From Schistocephalus solidus (Eukaryota > Platyhelminthes > Cestoda > Diphyllobothriidea > Diphyllobothriidae), in assembly GCA_017591395.1 (NCBI GenBank), contig WEDG01004155.1:1-64000 (forward strand): a stretch of 64,000 bases of DNA. The letters are read 5' to 3'. A program made the translations under genes and the position numbers. Of the stretch, positions 1 to 34,345 are shown in pieces. Every line of letters begins with the position of its first letter. Within the stretch, counting starts at the first letter, position 1. The notes beneath the pieces are model-generated. The model ran no database searches and was not told the origin of the DNA. It saw nothing but the letters and a program-made list of their open reading frames with translations.

Positions 1-112
1 TACGTTCCTCAACAATTGAAAGAGGCTGCCCATTGAGAAGGTATTTGTAGGAATCATCCTCCTTACTGGTCTTTCTACAGTACGGATTCTAACGACCATA
101 CACTTCCCAAAG

Positions 113-640
113 TTATAATTTCAAGAGCAAACGAGCAGACCAGCTGCTAAGATGGTTGAGACTTTCTTGAAGTGCGTGCCTATCGGCATCAGATCTGATG
201 ACTCTCCAAAATTTAAAATCGTCTGCAAACATGACAGTGCTGCAACCCAGGTCTTCAACGCAGTCGTTGATACGAACTGAAGAAAAACTGGTCCTAAGAC
301 GGAGCCTAGGGGACACCAATCAGAACCGGAGTAGGTGTTTACTTCGAGGTATGGATGCACACAGTTTAAAATCTTGCTGTAAGAAAATCTGCAATCCATT
401 TCAGCAGCATTCATCTTATTCAGATTTCAGATAATTTATAGATTAGACGTTTGCGTGGGACACTGTCAAACGCCTTCTTGAAATCAATGTAGATGACGTT
501 AACCCTACCAACTTCATCCAATGCGCGAGTCCACTGCTCTGTCGAGAGCAATAAACTGGAAAGACAAGAGCGATTCTGCCTGAAGCCATGCTGGAGCTCT
601 GAGAGCAATCAGTTTACCTCAAGGAACTTCATGGTCGCCT
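113..640 (-). mobile_element. CR1-like LINE reverse transcriptase remnant, running off the left edge
   Basis: Read on the minus strand, 608-420 encodes an RT segment with QHGFRQNRSC and YIDFKKAFDSVPRKRL, the fingers/palm region holding the first catalytic Asp. After frameshifts, 319-113 has FADDFKFW, the YxDD-equivalent box, followed by SLNHLSSWSARLLLKL. The frame is broken several times and there is no intact start, so this is a dead copy. It belongs to the same family as the copies at 1.4-2.4, 3.3-5.2, 6.8-7.9 and 9.1-9.7 kb. Assignment to the CR1 clade rests on general RT similarity only. Confidence 0.75.
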
Positions 641-1373
641 TCTTAATTATCGATTCCATTATTTTACAGCCTATTTTGTAAGTTTTTGCGGGGTTTATGC
701 TTAAGCGCGAAATGGGGTGCTTTAAAAATCACGTATTACGTATCCGAATGTCTGTCTGAATTCTTTCATTTTGAAACTATTGTCTGTGATTGTGCCAAAA
801 TTGGACCAATATCCTTGTTTTTCGCCCATTGTAACGCACCATGACACTGAACAGATGTTAAATTGGAGTTAAGACTCTTTTGGTGCGGGCCCAGGTTGGG
901 GTCAGAGGGTCGATTGTCGGTAAAGAGGCCGGTGCCCTTCCACTCTCAAATGCTGACCTCCGTCCTCGCATTTATCGTCGCTTCGCATATCGTATCGTTG
1001 TCTCCCGTTTGACGTCAGCATCACCTCGTCCCGACCTTGCAGTTTCCCAAAACGCTGTACTCCCACGAGGTTATCCGGCGGGACTGAGGGAACTTTCCCA
1101 CTCCATATGTAGCAAATATCTACATGTAACACTCCGTTCTTTATTTTCGATTGTGTCTTTGTACGCATTTATACGTTTCTTACTAGTAGATCACGTTTCC
1201 TACATTACTGCTGTTTATTCTTATGACCGCTGTATTTGTCTGATCGGCATTGTGATAACCAAATCTGTTCAGTACTAGCATCAACAAAAACGACTACCGG
1301 GGATTTAGCACACGTGTGTGTGGTAACCTTTAAGTCTTCAGCCACTTCACCATCTTATAATTCAGCATATATA
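641..1373. other. No recognisable gene between two LINE copies
   Basis: Short open frames exist on both strands at about 880-1278, but none shows a family motif, splice-supported exon or repeat match that I recognise. Confidence 0.4.
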
Positions 1374-2440
1374 AGGGAAATAGGCAGAACCTTTGGAAAC
1401 CCTATTTACAAATAGACGCTAGCAAAACAATCAAATGTTACATGGCGATAGTCGTTTTAGTAAAAGTCGATGTTTCAACATGCTGTCGAGCTTCCATATA
1501 TGTTCATCAAGTAAAAATGCATCAAGTCTTCTTTTAAACATTTCAACGCTTTTAGCCTGGACAACCGAAGCTGAAAGTTTGTTCCATTCTTCAATCACCC
1601 GTTGGGAAAAGAAGTTGGCCCGCACTTCAAGTTTGGTGTGTTTTTTTTCAGTTTGTATGGGTGTCCTCGGAGACTTGTCATGTTTGCCAATTCAAAAATG
1701 TTGGCCATCTGAAAAGCACGATCAGCTCCTCTGACCATTTTGAAGACTAAGATCATATCCCATCTGTATTGCCCATAAGCGAGAGGAAAAATTTAAAGTC
1801 ATTCTTGGCGGCCCTCATAGGGTAGGCATTCCAATCCACTGACTAGTTTTGTTGCCCTCCGTTGAACTTTCTCCAGCAGAGCGTAGTCATGTTTCGTCCA
1901 AGGGCGCCACGCCTGAACGCAATATTCAACACCGACCGGATAAATGTTCCAAACGCGCGCCCAAAAAGCTATCCGTCAAAATTAACGAAGGAACTCCTGA
2001 TTGCGCCTAAGATACACATAGCTTTTTTTGCGATATTCGCACAGTGGGACGATGGTTTGAGGGTTGGTTTTATCCATATACCCAAGTCCTTTAGAATATT
2101 TACCTCCTGGAGTTGGTGACCACTGATGAAGTACTGGTATTCAAACCTAATCATCCTTCTGGAATTAGACCGTAATCAGATTATTTGGCATTTGTTAAGA
2201 TTAAGCTTCAGCAGCCACTCATCACACCATGTTTGCAAGCGATCTAAGTTTTGTTGTAATTTCCGCGCATTCTCCGGTTTTTCAATCGAGTTCCATAACT
2301 TCAGATCGTCAGCGAACATTACCTTCTCGCATGTCAGACAATCCAAGCAGTCACTCACGTATATCAGAAACAAAATGGGACCCAGAACGCTGCCGTTTAT
2401 CTTACACTCGAAATTAGGTTGTCGTCTACATTAGCGGTTT
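1374..2440 (-). mobile_element. CR1-like LINE, degenerate RT and 3' end
   Basis: Minus-strand pieces in order: SDCLDCLTCEKVMFADDLKLW with a following QQNLDRLQTWCDEWLLKLN (2373-2176), then KDLGIWIKPTLKPSSHC (2154-1969), then the C-terminal FFSQRVIEEWNKLSASVVQ and FKRRLDAFL (1625-1431). The 3' end at about 1412-1374 carries the family's terminal motif (ACAAATAGGG, then GCCTATTTCCC when read on the minus strand). Multiple stops and frameshifts make it inactive. Confidence 0.8.
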
Positions 2441-3295
2441 TCAAATCCAAATTACGCAAACATTTAACTTCGGAAGATATACAGTCCTTATTGCCTGTTT
2501 CCTTTCCAAACTTGCAACTTTTGGAATTTGAACAGGGTCCTCCTTGTATTTGAGGTGGTCCCCTTTATATCAAATTGGTTTCTCAATACGTTTTCATTAT
2601 CCTCTGCAGATTCAATCTTCGTAGTCGCTTCCTCGTGTCCTCCTTTTCAAACATCATCGCCAACTGTTGACAACCTTCATACTTACCTCCGTTTTTTTAC
2701 ACCCTGACGATGGTCTCTGGGATCCGTTGATGATCGTGGCAGCTTCTGATGTTTTTGCCAACTTGTCGCTGGACTATGTAGTAAACAAGGTTGAATCTCG
2801 TGACCTGTACTTTCCCCTCTTCGTTTCGATCCTGCTATCTACGATGTGTTCCTCCTGTCCCACCTCCCTTATGGTTATAAAAAGTAGCTCTGGCTGTTAG
2901 ATGACCTCTGCCACGAGAGGAAGAATTAAGAACCCTCATTCTTTGTTACCAACATCAGAGTACTATCCCACTGCATCGAACTAATCCCATCAACTCAACC
3001 TATTAGTTTTCTTAGAGAAACAGTTTGGTTTCCTAGTTTTTCCTTTTAAATTGGCGCCTTGCAGAACTCCACCCCAGATTTTACAGTTGGATTTTTTCAC
3101 GGATTTTTTCCTAGTTCAACATATATTCCAAAGATCGTTGACTATTGTTTTAAAAATGATGAATAATTATGAATCGGATATGTCTACCATAATAATCATT
3201 TCTGCTGTTCATATGGCTGTTCGCACATAGCAGCAATTATCCAATTTGTATTTATCGATAACGCGATACTAATTTTGTGAAGATGGGGCCCTCTG
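2441..3295. other. No recognisable feature
   Basis: AT-rich spacer between LINE copies. A 77-codon open frame at 2667-2900 (+) has no recognisable motif. Confidence 0.35.
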
Positions 3296-3773
3296 TGCAT
3301 TCAATTCAATTCAATTCAATTTATTGAGGGTAATAGGCATGGGCCTTTGAGTACCCTATTTGTAACGTAAAATTAAGTGCGGTATACAGAGAAACCGTGT
3401 GGGTTGCAAAAGGTACAAAAGGCGGTCATAAAATATGACAAGTGGTGCACGACTCTCGAGGGTTAAGATAAATTCCTCATCGCTCAGGCTCGTTGCGGAA
3501 CATAAAACTGTCAAGGTTCCTTTTAAAGCTTTCCAGCGATGGTGACAGCACAACGTCTTCAGGGAGGGCATTCCATAGTTTAACCACTCTGACAGAGAAG
3601 GAGAGCTTGCGCACATCCAGTCTCGCCTGCTGGACACGCAGTTTCAATGGGTGACCTCGGAGATGGGTCGTGGCGGCAAATTCAAAGAAATCCGAGAATT
3701 CCAGGCAACAATCCAATCCCTTCACAATGCGGAATGTCTGCAGGAGATCACCACGCATTTGCCTATAACTCAA
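3296..3773 (-). mobile_element. 5'-truncated CR1-like LINE 3' end with TTGAA-type tail
   Basis: The minus-strand frame from 3773 to 3477 encodes the LINE C-terminus: SYRQMRGDLLQTFRIVKG, then TTHLRGHPLKLRVQQARLDV and VVKLWNALPEDV, ending in a stop. It continues into the family 3' UTR and an ATTCA/TTGAA tandem tail at about 3296-3321, as expected for CR1-type elements that end in a short microsatellite. Only about 0.45 kb of the element is present. It abuts the next copy head to head at 3774-3801. Confidence 0.8.
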
Positions 3774-3801
3774 ATGTACAATTAATTTATTTATCTACGC
3801 A

Positions 3802-5177
3802 ATGTGTCAGGGCGGTCAAAAAGCATGGACAAATGCACTCGATGCAAAAGACACTGTGCATGTGGCCTACATTGATTTCCAGAAGGCCTTCGATAGTGTT
3901 CCACACCAGCGTCTCCTTTACAAGTTGAGAATGTACGGTATTGGCGGCAAACTTCTTACGTGGATCAAGAATTTTCTCGTCGGTCGTTCCCAAGTGGTCT
4001 GCGTAGGCGGATCGCGATCAAAGCGCACAGTCATCAAGAGTGGAGTCCCACAAGGTTCAGTGCTCGGACCGATCCTATTTCTCTTGTTCATTAATGATTG
4101 TGTACAGAAATTGGACTGTAACTTTGCTATGTTTGCGGACGATATAAAAATCTGGAAAGTTATCCACAATGCTGCTGATGCAGACAATTTCCAAGAAAAT
4201 CTTCGTCGAATGGACGAGTGGTCCCGCAAATGGCTCTTGTCCTTCAACTCAAACAAATGCACCCTGCTACGTCTGGGAAATCGTAATCAGGTCACTGATA
4301 TGCGACCCTACTATTTGAAGGGTAAGCCACTCCGAAAAGCACACACACAGAAGGATATTGGAGTTTGGATGAAAGACAACCTGAAGCCTTCTACGCAATG
4401 TTCCAAGGCAGCTAAATCCGCCAATTCAATACTGAACGCTATCAAGCGGGCATTTAAAGTTTTCGATGAAGACTGCTTTTCTAAAGTCTTTGGTACGTTT
4501 GTAAGGCCACATCTTGAATATGCGATCCAAGCCTGGCGACCGTGGACCCAACAGGACTACAACATGCTCGAAAGGGTGCAGCGGCGAGCCACAAAATTAG
4601 TAAGAGGTCAAGCTGAACTGCCATATGAGATTCGTCTAAATAACCTTAAGCTCTATCCTCTGAGTTATAGGCAGTTGCGCGGAGACTTGATACAAACCTT
4701 CCGTATCGTGCGTGGCATGGATTGTGCCCTCCTATGTGATGACTTTTTGCAACTTGCCACTACGAAAAATCTCCAAGGTCATCCATTCAAACTAAGTGTG
4801 CCCCAAGTAAGATTGGATGTGAGGAAGTATTTTTTTCACCAACCGTGTCGTGGAACCGTGGAATAACCTACCTGAGGCGATTGTTATGTCCCAGTCTGTG
4901 TATACATTCAAACATCGGCTTGACATACATATGTTACAGTACCATGAAGACTATGTGACTACTAAACATTAACAATATCAGTGTACCACGTAAACCTGCC
5001 TGCATTCACTTGACTGTTACTTCTTTAATTTGCTTCTTATTCTTGCTACTTTTATGTAACAAATAGGGATTTCAAAGGCGTAAGCCTATTTTCCTCAAAT
5101 ACACTAAACTGAAATTGTTCTGTTTGCAAGTAAAATAAATTTTCGTAGAGATCGAATATACTGATACTGATACTGAA
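3802..5177 (+). mobile_element. CR1-like LINE, best-preserved RT and 3' end
   Basis: A 354-codon open frame (3802-4866) covers most of a reverse transcriptase: AYIDFQKAFDSVPHQRLLYK (catalytic Asp), SGVPQGSVLGPILF, NFAMFADDIKIW (catalytic DD) and WSRKWLLSFNSNKC, then the thumb and C-terminal part. The frame breaks in a run of seven T at 4830-4836. In the next frame the family C-terminus continues (FFTNRVVEPWNNLPEA) to a stop at 4972, so the break is a single-base change. The 3' UTR at 5061-5105 matches the other copies and ends in ACTGAT repeats near 5158-5177. The N-terminal endonuclease is missing (5' truncation). Confidence 0.88.
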
Positions 5178-5329
5178 GAAAATATTTGGAAAAGTACGCG
5201 GGATATTGATTCGTTCAAACCTGGACTATAGAGTTCAGAAAATGTGACCGTGGCTAAAAAAAGTTAACAAACTGCTAGAAAGGGTTTAAAGGAGCACAAA
5301 TAAAGTCATAAATTGTTTAAAGTCTTATC

Positions 5330-5690
5330 ATACAAATTCGGACTTGATGCGCTTAATCTTATCCCTCTTGAGTACAGGCAGTTATGAGGCGATCTCATAC
5401 CAACATACCGGCTGGTGAGGAATCAGGACTGCGCTCTGCAATTCGAAGACTTTTTCTTATTGAACACAAAAACTAACCTGCGTGGGAACTCTCTCGAAAT
5501 TCGAAGAACCTTATCCCACATGGATGGTCATCACATCTCATGATCGCAGCGAATTTTCAGTGCTTTGAACAAACTCCCAGCAAACGTCATATGGTCTTGC
5601 ACAATGGACCCATTCAAACATAAACTGGATTTATATTTGCTTGAAAAATACCGTTCATTCTCACAGGAAGGTACTGCTACATCCTAATAA
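5330..5690 (+). mobile_element. CR1-like LINE C-terminal remnant
   Basis: In-frame pieces resemble the C-terminus of the copy just upstream: LDALNLIPLEYRQL, then RLVRNQDCALQFEDFF and TNLRGNSLEI. Several stops and frameshifts are present. Confidence 0.6.
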
Positions 5691-6799
5691 AGCTTTGCAC
5701 ATCCACGCGCCCATCGAATTTGGTTTAAAATTTTCAACCTCTGAGAAATTAACTTCTTTCGAGATTTCGGTCTACTGGACACTCTTTTGATGTATGTACT
5801 TAATAGTGAACTTGAAAGATAGACAGTGAAAAAAAACTCATATCTTAAAAATGGAGGTAGAGTTCAATAGGCTGCCATTATCGAATAGAGGGTAGGAGAA
5901 AAAACTGCTTAGGAAAATAAGGTAAGGTGGACGAGTAGGCTGATACTGCAGAAGAATTTCAGAATGAGATACTGAAATGTCGATATGTTTCGTTCTTACT
6001 CACTATGGTTCATGAAACATAATCTTGCGAAAAGACGTCAGTGAACTTGGGGCCTCAGCATCTTTGGATCCAGAATTGAATTCCGATAATATTAAGTATC
6101 CAACGAAACGGCAGCATTCTAGGCTGTGTACGTCCGGATGCGTACGCCGAGTGTGTACGTCCGAATGACTTCATCTTTTGAATGAATGGTGATATAAGGA
6201 GACATCACGGTTCATGGAGGACTCGAGGTAGAGAAGAAATAATTTCATAAGTGCCACTTAAATTCCCGATGGTCCTTTCTCCGAACATAGAAAAAGCTGC
6301 TCGAAAAGATGATGAAAAACAAAAGTTAATAGAAGCAATGTTAAGATAAATGTGCAGTCTTCGCTTGAATGCAGATAGACATGTTAGCAAACTTATTTAA
6401 ATAGGCAAGTTATTCCAAAGAAAGCTATGACTAGAAGCAAAGAAGAGAGAGCGTTTACACGTGGAGGATGCAGGAGGAGGTATTATTGGTGCATAATTTC
6501 TTAGGTTATAAGGAAGATTAACGGGGGTAGTGACAGAAAGCTTGGGGAGATTTGAGCTATAAATTAGTCATAAAAGGAGACAAAAGCTTACTTGCAGTCT
6601 CCTGACCCAAATAAACTTTAGCTTTGTCAGCTGGCATCTGGTTGAGTAGAAAGTATCTGAAAAAGTTGGACGCAGGATATTTCGGATGGGCTATCTGGGA
6701 AACAAGCATATCTGGTTCAATGTATAACATGACTTCCGCCTGTGACGTTCGTGTCTCACGAGAGCTCTTCAGTTGCACGAGAATTGAACAAAGTTCGCA
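5691..6799. other. No recognisable feature
   Basis: Small open frames only (for example 6205-6390 minus and 6557-6832 minus). None has a motif I can place. A duplicated GTACGTCCG motif lies near 6127-6165. Confidence 0.35.
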
Positions 6800-7910
6800 G
6801 GTAAGGGTTATCAAGTAGATGTCATATTTCATTTACTTCAAGAGAGCTTTTGACAGCGTACGACACAGGCTTCTTTAACAGATGATTATGGACGTTGGAA
6901 TTCGAGACAAACGTTTCAATTCGATCAAGAGATTCTTGTCTTTCAGATTACCGAGAGTTGTTGTTGGTAATTTTAGCTAGGAATGGGCAAAAGTGGAAAG
7001 TGGTGTCCCACAAGGTTCTGTTTTGGGTTCGCTTATCTTCCTAGTCTACGTGAATGACTGACTCAATGACTAAGATTGCAGAGCTGTAATGCTTTCATAT
7101 GACATAAAAATATGGACTGAAGTTCGCTTCGCTGACGACGCACAAGGATTATAGTAGAAAATCGATAAACTAAGTACCTGGTCAGCCAGGTGGCTTCTTA
7201 AGTTTGATGTTTCCAAGGGTTTGATCCTACATAAAAGCGCCAGTCTAAAAGTGTCTCAGATAAACCAGTGCATTATTAATTGCAATACATTAAAAGAGGT
7301 GGAAAAAAACAAAGATCTAGGCATTTGGAAAACTGCGAATTTGATGCCCTCAGAACACTGTAGGAAAGCAGTCCAGAAGGCAATACGTAGACTGCATTGG
7401 AGGAGATGTGCCTTTAAATTATTTCCCATGATCTCTTAGGAAAAGTCTTTGGCGTCTTCCTGAGACAAAATTTAGGTTACGGTATACCAGCCTTGACACC
7501 ATGGATGAAGAAATATTTTGTCCTTCTCGAACAGTTGCAACAGAGAGCATCGGAGATGGTCGATGGTTTTAAGGCTTTACTGTACCAAGACTGATTGAAA
7601 AAGCTTGACTTAGTTCTTCTTTCTTGCAGGCACTTATGGTGTACCCTGCTCTGGACATTCTGGATTATCCGGGGCCATGATTCCTCCCGGAAAGCGGAGG
7701 ATTTCTTCGAATTTGTCTGCAAAACTCACCTGCGTGGTCATCCTTACAAGTTCAATAGGGAAAGCACGCAATTGAACCTCAGAAAGTTTTTCTTCAGCCA
7801 ACGAATGGAAAGACCTTGAAACTCGTTACAAAGCAAGACGGTGACCGCTGAGAGCATTTGGGATATTTAAAGAAGGCTTGATGGCATAATAGTTGACAAA
7901 AGACGACTCT
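6800..7910 (+). mobile_element. CR1-like LINE, heavily decayed RT
   Basis: Pieces readable in shifting frames: FKRAFDSVRHRLL near 6840, ESGVPQGSVLGSLIFLVYVND near 7000, STWSARWLLKFDVSK near 7180, KDLGIWKTANLMPSEHCRKA at 7310-7380, and a C-terminal KTHLRGHPYKFN at 7720-7760. The order matches the intact copy at 3.8-5.2 kb. The catalytic FADD box is destroyed. Confidence 0.75.
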
Positions 7911-9069
7911 CACAACATAATTACTTAAAACCAGCCTTTTAAAATCTTTCGGGGTCTGCCTTTCGTCCACAGGGTTTCACCTAAAACCGTGAAAACGCAT
8001 TGGAAGTTATGTTGTACATTGACTCAAAAACATGTTAAATGCCCGCAATATTATATTGACTGTGCATATGTAATCATAACTTAATATTAATAGGTTCATC
8101 AAGGGCAATGACTCAAACCCTTCAAAATATAGAAAATCCATACTTACTGATAACGGTGATATCTATCATTTAACATACGTAATCATCCATCATTTAGGAT
8201 GGCTGAGCCCAGACTCAACTGTTACAAATTATTGTCTTACTATGCGCAGATCTTTACTTATTTTAGTAACGTATGTATTATTAACGGAATATTTTGCGTG
8301 CCTTTTTAAAAGGGTCTTCAAAGAAAATACCTATCACATTTAAATTTACTAATGTATACTGAACGATTAAAATGGACATCTCATGATATAGAAGACAGAA
8401 TACGATATTTTTGGCGACCAGTTTGTACACAGCACGCGGGTGTTACGGAATTAGTCCATTGCTGTAATATTGCCTTTTTCTGTATCTTAAAACGCCTTAA
8501 CAGAGGAGATGCGACCAAGGTCTATTTGCGCATTGGTACTCACTGGGACAATTAAAATGCTCACTCGCCGCAGAGGTGGTAGGCAAACATACATTTCTTC
8601 CTATATCTTGCCTTTTTAGGCCAAAGCACTGAAAATGGTTACAGATTTCTCTCGGTTATTCTTACGATTAGTAAATGGAAGAAAATACCCCATCGAAAGT
8701 TGTTTGAAACTATTGCATGGTACAGTGTATGTAAATGCAGAAAACACAATGCGACTCAGACGCAAAATAACGTGAATAATTTTAAGCTTCCGTCGGGAGC
8801 ACAGTTTCTGATTTGCCGATATCTGCCAGGATCATAGTTCCAGTTTTGAAAACAGTATGTGTGACATCCAAAGCCGCGTGTGAGAAATGTGAGACCAACT
8901 TACAGAGCCATCAATAAAAAAACAAGATCTGGGACATCTTAAAGTCCTTAAAACATCAGTTAATTTATAAGATTTGCGATCCATTATTCTCTATTGCTCA
9001 TAATTATACGAATATATCGAAACGGATGCCGAGAGAACCGTTAGTTCGACAGTTAATGTATTAAAGAAA
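7911..9069. other. No recognisable feature; possible site of missing RNF13 5' exon
   Basis: AT-rich sequence with no supported exon. The first exon (signal peptide) of the RNF13-like gene must lie upstream of 9972, here or farther left, but I could not identify it. Confidence 0.3.
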
Positions 9070-9700
9070 TTTTCAGCTCAGTTAAGTTCAGTGTATTTGA
9101 GGAAAATAGGCTTACGCATTTGAACTCCCTATTTGTTAAATAAAAATCGAAAGAATAAAAAGCAATATAAAAAAAATTACATTCAAGTGAATACAGGCAG
9201 ATTTATTTAGTTCACTGGTATTGTTAAGGTTAGGTAGTCACCTAGTCTTCGTGGTGCTGCAACATGTGTGTCAAGCCGATGTTTGAATGTATTCACAGGC
9301 TGGGACATTAAAATTGCCTCAGGTAGGTTAGTCCATGGTTCCACAACACGGCTGGTGTTAAATTTCTTCATCACATCCAGTCTTCATTAGGGTACACGTA
9401 GTTTGAATGGATGACCTCGGAGATTAGTCGTAGTGGCAAGTTGGAAAAAGTCAACACACAGGAGTGCGCAATCCATGCTACGCACGATGCGGAAGATTTG
9501 TATCAAGTCTCCATGCAACTATCTGTAACTCAGAAGATAGAGCTTCAGGTTATTAATATGTATCTTATATGGCAGTTCACATTGACCACTTATTTATTTG
9601 TGATTTGCCGCTGCACCCTTTCGAGCAGGTTGTAATTCTGATGGGTCCACGGTCACCAGGCTTGGATCACATATTCACGATAAATCGCAAATAAATAGCT
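9070..9700 (-). mobile_element. CR1-like LINE 3' end remnant
   Basis: The minus strand carries the family 3' UTR at about 9140-9093 and decayed C-terminal coding sequence upstream of it. Nucleotide stretches are the complement of the 4.5-5.1 kb copy, for example the region around GGTTCCACAACACGGC at 9337-9352. Confidence 0.7.
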
Positions 9701-9971
9701 GTAATATATGTAAGGATGGAGGATAAATTGTCCTCAGAAATAGGCGTACAAACTTTTAGGAACTGCCAACTTAAAAATTGTTTTTTTTATATCTTTCTTT
9801 CAGCGGAAAATTTAGAGTATCGTTAGTTTTCGCTACACTCGTACTCAAAGCTCCGGTCTCATGTGGTTTACTTGCTGATGCTTCTTGAGCTATTTATACT
9901 TGACTGCTTAATTAGCTTTTGTAAAGCTTCTCTTAGGCTGGTTTGTAGAAGCATAATTTTTCAATTTTTAG

Positions 9972-31573
<21,602 letters not shown>

Positions 31574-31914
31574 CTCAACCTCATTTTAGGCTTTATCTCC
31601 GTCTGTTTGGGGTTGGGTTCCATTTCAGAGGATGTTCGCACAATAGTTAACAAAAGTTCAAGCATTCATTGGAAATGGCTTATAACAGGTAGATAAATAT
31701 CACGAGAGGTCCTTTGGGGAAGAGATTAAATGTGGATAAACGAGTAATATAAAGCGTGAAAGCAATGCAAAAGTCAAAACTAACGATTTTATGATTGGGT
31801 GGTAGTGTTCGGTGGGCTTTTGATCGATATTTAAAAGTCCTGAGAAGTGGGTCACTTACAGGAAGGCTCAAAGTTTCTGTTTTGCATTTTTGAGAGCATA
31901 GATCTTATAGGCCG

Positions 31915-32065
31915 ATGCGTTGCCGACAACGACGATGGAGACTCGAATGGTTATTTCTGGTTCATAAGTCGTCATCAGCCAGTCATACCCAACGTCAGGC
32001 GGTGCACCACCCGGGGCTCGAACCCGCGACCTGCTGATTAGACATCAAACCCTAATCCACCACTG
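31915..32065 (-). mobile_element. SINE-A copy with hammerhead
   Basis: Minus strand: GAGCCAGTGGTGGATTAGGG (head), CAGCAGGTCGCGGGTTCGAG (box B), GGTGGTGCACCGCC, then the ribozyme at 31984-31940 and GAGTCTCC. Confidence 0.75.
31940..31984 (-). ncRNA. SINE-A hammerhead ribozyme motif, copy 4 (core intact)
   Basis: Helix I GACTGG with CGAGTC; five of six pairs, including A-T where other copies have G-T. Core CTGATGA intact. GAAA intact. Helix III AT-AACC-AT. Helix II is weak (CGACT/AACCA), so activity is doubtful although the core is complete. Confidence 0.65.
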
Positions 32066-32074
32066 GCTCGTTGT

Positions 32075-32410
32075 CTTGCCAGTTTAAAGCGGGAATGTTA
32101 ATACTGGTGGATGGACTTCTAATTAATAGGTCGCGAGTTTGAGCCTCGGGTGATGCACCACCTGACATCGTGTATGGCTGGCTGATGATGGCGAATGAGC
32201 CAGAATTGGTCACGGCACTCTCCCGCGACTGTGAGCCCCAAGGCAGAGCGTTACGAGTTTCTGTAGCGATTGGTAAACGTTCATCAACGAAATTCTCCCT
32301 TACCTTTGTCGGTAAGGTTCTTCTGCCTATTATACTAGCTTCTATGTGGCTGCTGACGGGGCTCAAGAGTGAGCCCCTAGGCAGAACAGGACGAGTAAGT
32401 CTCGTCCATC
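32075..32410 (+). mobile_element. SINE-A copy, ribozyme 3' half lost
   Basis: Head GGACTTCTAATTAATAGGTCG, box B GAGTTTGAGCCTCGGG, then GGCTGG CTGATGA with helix II TGGC/GCCA at 32176-32202, followed by GAAT rather than GAAA and a diverged 3' part. Two body segments follow (GAGCCCCAAGGCAGAGCG at 32231 and GAGTGAGCCCCTAGGCAGAA at 32369), suggesting a partial duplication. Confidence 0.7.
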
Positions 32411-34140
32411 CACCAAACAACTACATTGTTTGACCACATCTTAACCTGTTTTCCAAATTGCCTTGAGTAGACTAATGTAAAAAAGCGAATTCGTTTTGCC
32501 CAGAGCAATATGCTGAGACAGATCGTATTCGCCCACCCGTGGTGGAAAAATTAATTATTGCAAACTTAGTCATGTAATCTGAGATGGCTCAAACTAGAAA
32601 CATCTCAAACAAAATGTTTTGGAAGATTACTAGAAATCGGCTATGTTTGCACTATAGCTAAAATCTGCAGAAGGAGACTTGAACAACTTTATATTTCCTA
32701 CTTAGGACGCTTTTTGATAACTAATGCGAGCCTCGTGCTCTGTCTCACCGTTTTTGACCGTTTTCCAACTTTCCAAACAACTGTTTGAAAATAAATAACA
32801 ACACTGAAAGCTATTTCGGTTTTTCGATGCAATGGAGCTGTCACAGATCAGACGTTTGCTTATTTGCTTAAACTTACATCTTGAAATCCTTCTGTTATTT
32901 AAAGACCTTCGTTCCTATTATTTAAAATGTACGTTGATTTAGATAGGCCCGAGGTCGTCTGTATAGCGATTTAAGTGGTAGTAGATCAAAGTCAGGGAAT
33001 GTTTCTCATCCTCATTTCACTTTAGGAAACCTACTGGTTAAAGAAGCTAAAAAAGTGGATCCAGAAATGTTCATTCTATCTGCTGACAAGGTACGGTCCA
33101 TCCTGATCGTCGGCAGGGCGAACTGCTAGAACCAAATCCTGGTACTTTCGAACGGTCTTGGATCCTACAAAATTAGCAGTGTTTGCAGTCTGAAGCTGCG
33201 GATCGCCCAAATAACCAAAATTATAATCTAACCAAGTAGGGTAAACTCACCATCATCATCATCATCATCATAATCGCCGACATCAAAGACTGGCACATGG
33301 CAATGCACTCCAAAGTACCTATCGCGCGATTCTATGGCTCGCTAAATTCCACAAGACAGATTCCTTTCTCTTGTCAATAGTCTCACTGCGAGACACCCCC
33401 ATGCCGAAGGGCCTGGCAACTGATTTGTTCTGGAAGCTTCCGTTCCTGCCTGCGGGCTCTCAAGCAACGGTCTCTCTCAGCTGACATGCTACCTACCTAA
33501 AGAATTGAGTATTTAAGACCGTTGCTGTGTCCTCTTTTCAACAATCTGATCATCGAGTGGCATAGCTCCGTCGCTTGCGCCTGTGTTCTGCTCTCATTGA
33601 CGCCAGCAACAACTCGCCTAGCTTAGCTTTGCCACTGACTTACCTACCTCCAGTTTCGCGTGATCGGTCAGGCCATTTCAGCGTGAAGGGACGGACATAT
33701 GTTTATGACAGCTTTACGCTGAACTGGCGAGCACTCAGAGCGCGCGGAGTGCAGTTTTCTGACCAAACGCCAGCGTGGTCAACTAGCGTGTGAGTTGCGA
33801 GTGATGCTACTGGACTCACCAAATATTTTGTTGTTAGGGCAGAAAGGATTGCTGCAATGCTGTGTGCAATGTTCAGCGCTAGGTCAGGTACTCCCCCAGC
33901 GCAGAGCCTCCTGTTGGCTTTCGGTAGAATTGCCGTGTATTCTGCACTTACTTAAGGTTGTCTTCGGGACCCCCGCTGTGGGTCACACCGAGTCTGGTTT
34001 AATTGTGAAAAGCCGACTTCACAGGACCTGCACAAGCGAATGATCTGTCACAGGATGTGGTGCACTCGCTGTTAAGACACGGAAATAGAAACCCCGTCCC
34101 CTTTAATGCACGTGATTTTGTACACTAAATTCCTCTATGG
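32411..34140. other. Between RNF13-like gene and candidate last exon; no clear gene
   Basis: A short (CAT)n tract lies at 33249-33272. Open frames at 33575-34043 (+) are unrecognised. No repeat of the main families was seen. Confidence 0.3.
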
Positions 34141-34149
34141 CACTCACAC

Positions 34150-34345
34150 TGCCTGGGATCAGAGCGAGCTGTGGTGGCACGCTTAAGAGCAACGTCGGCT
34201 GCTCTAGCCACCTGCGCCCTCTCTCGCCTCCCCAGTTTTCTTGGCTTCGTCATGATACCGGGCTCAGGTAGGGGAGGAGGAGAGAGTGCGGTAACTGCAG
34301 CGCAAGCCTACTACCACTTGAAAACATAACACGACCGAATCTACT
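34150..34345 (+). repeat. Repeat C copy
   Basis: CACCTGCGCCCTCTCTCGCC, TTGGCTTCGTCATGATACCG, GAGAGAGTGCGGTAACTGC and CGCAAGCCTACTACCAC align with the 60.5 kb copy. Confidence 0.6.
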
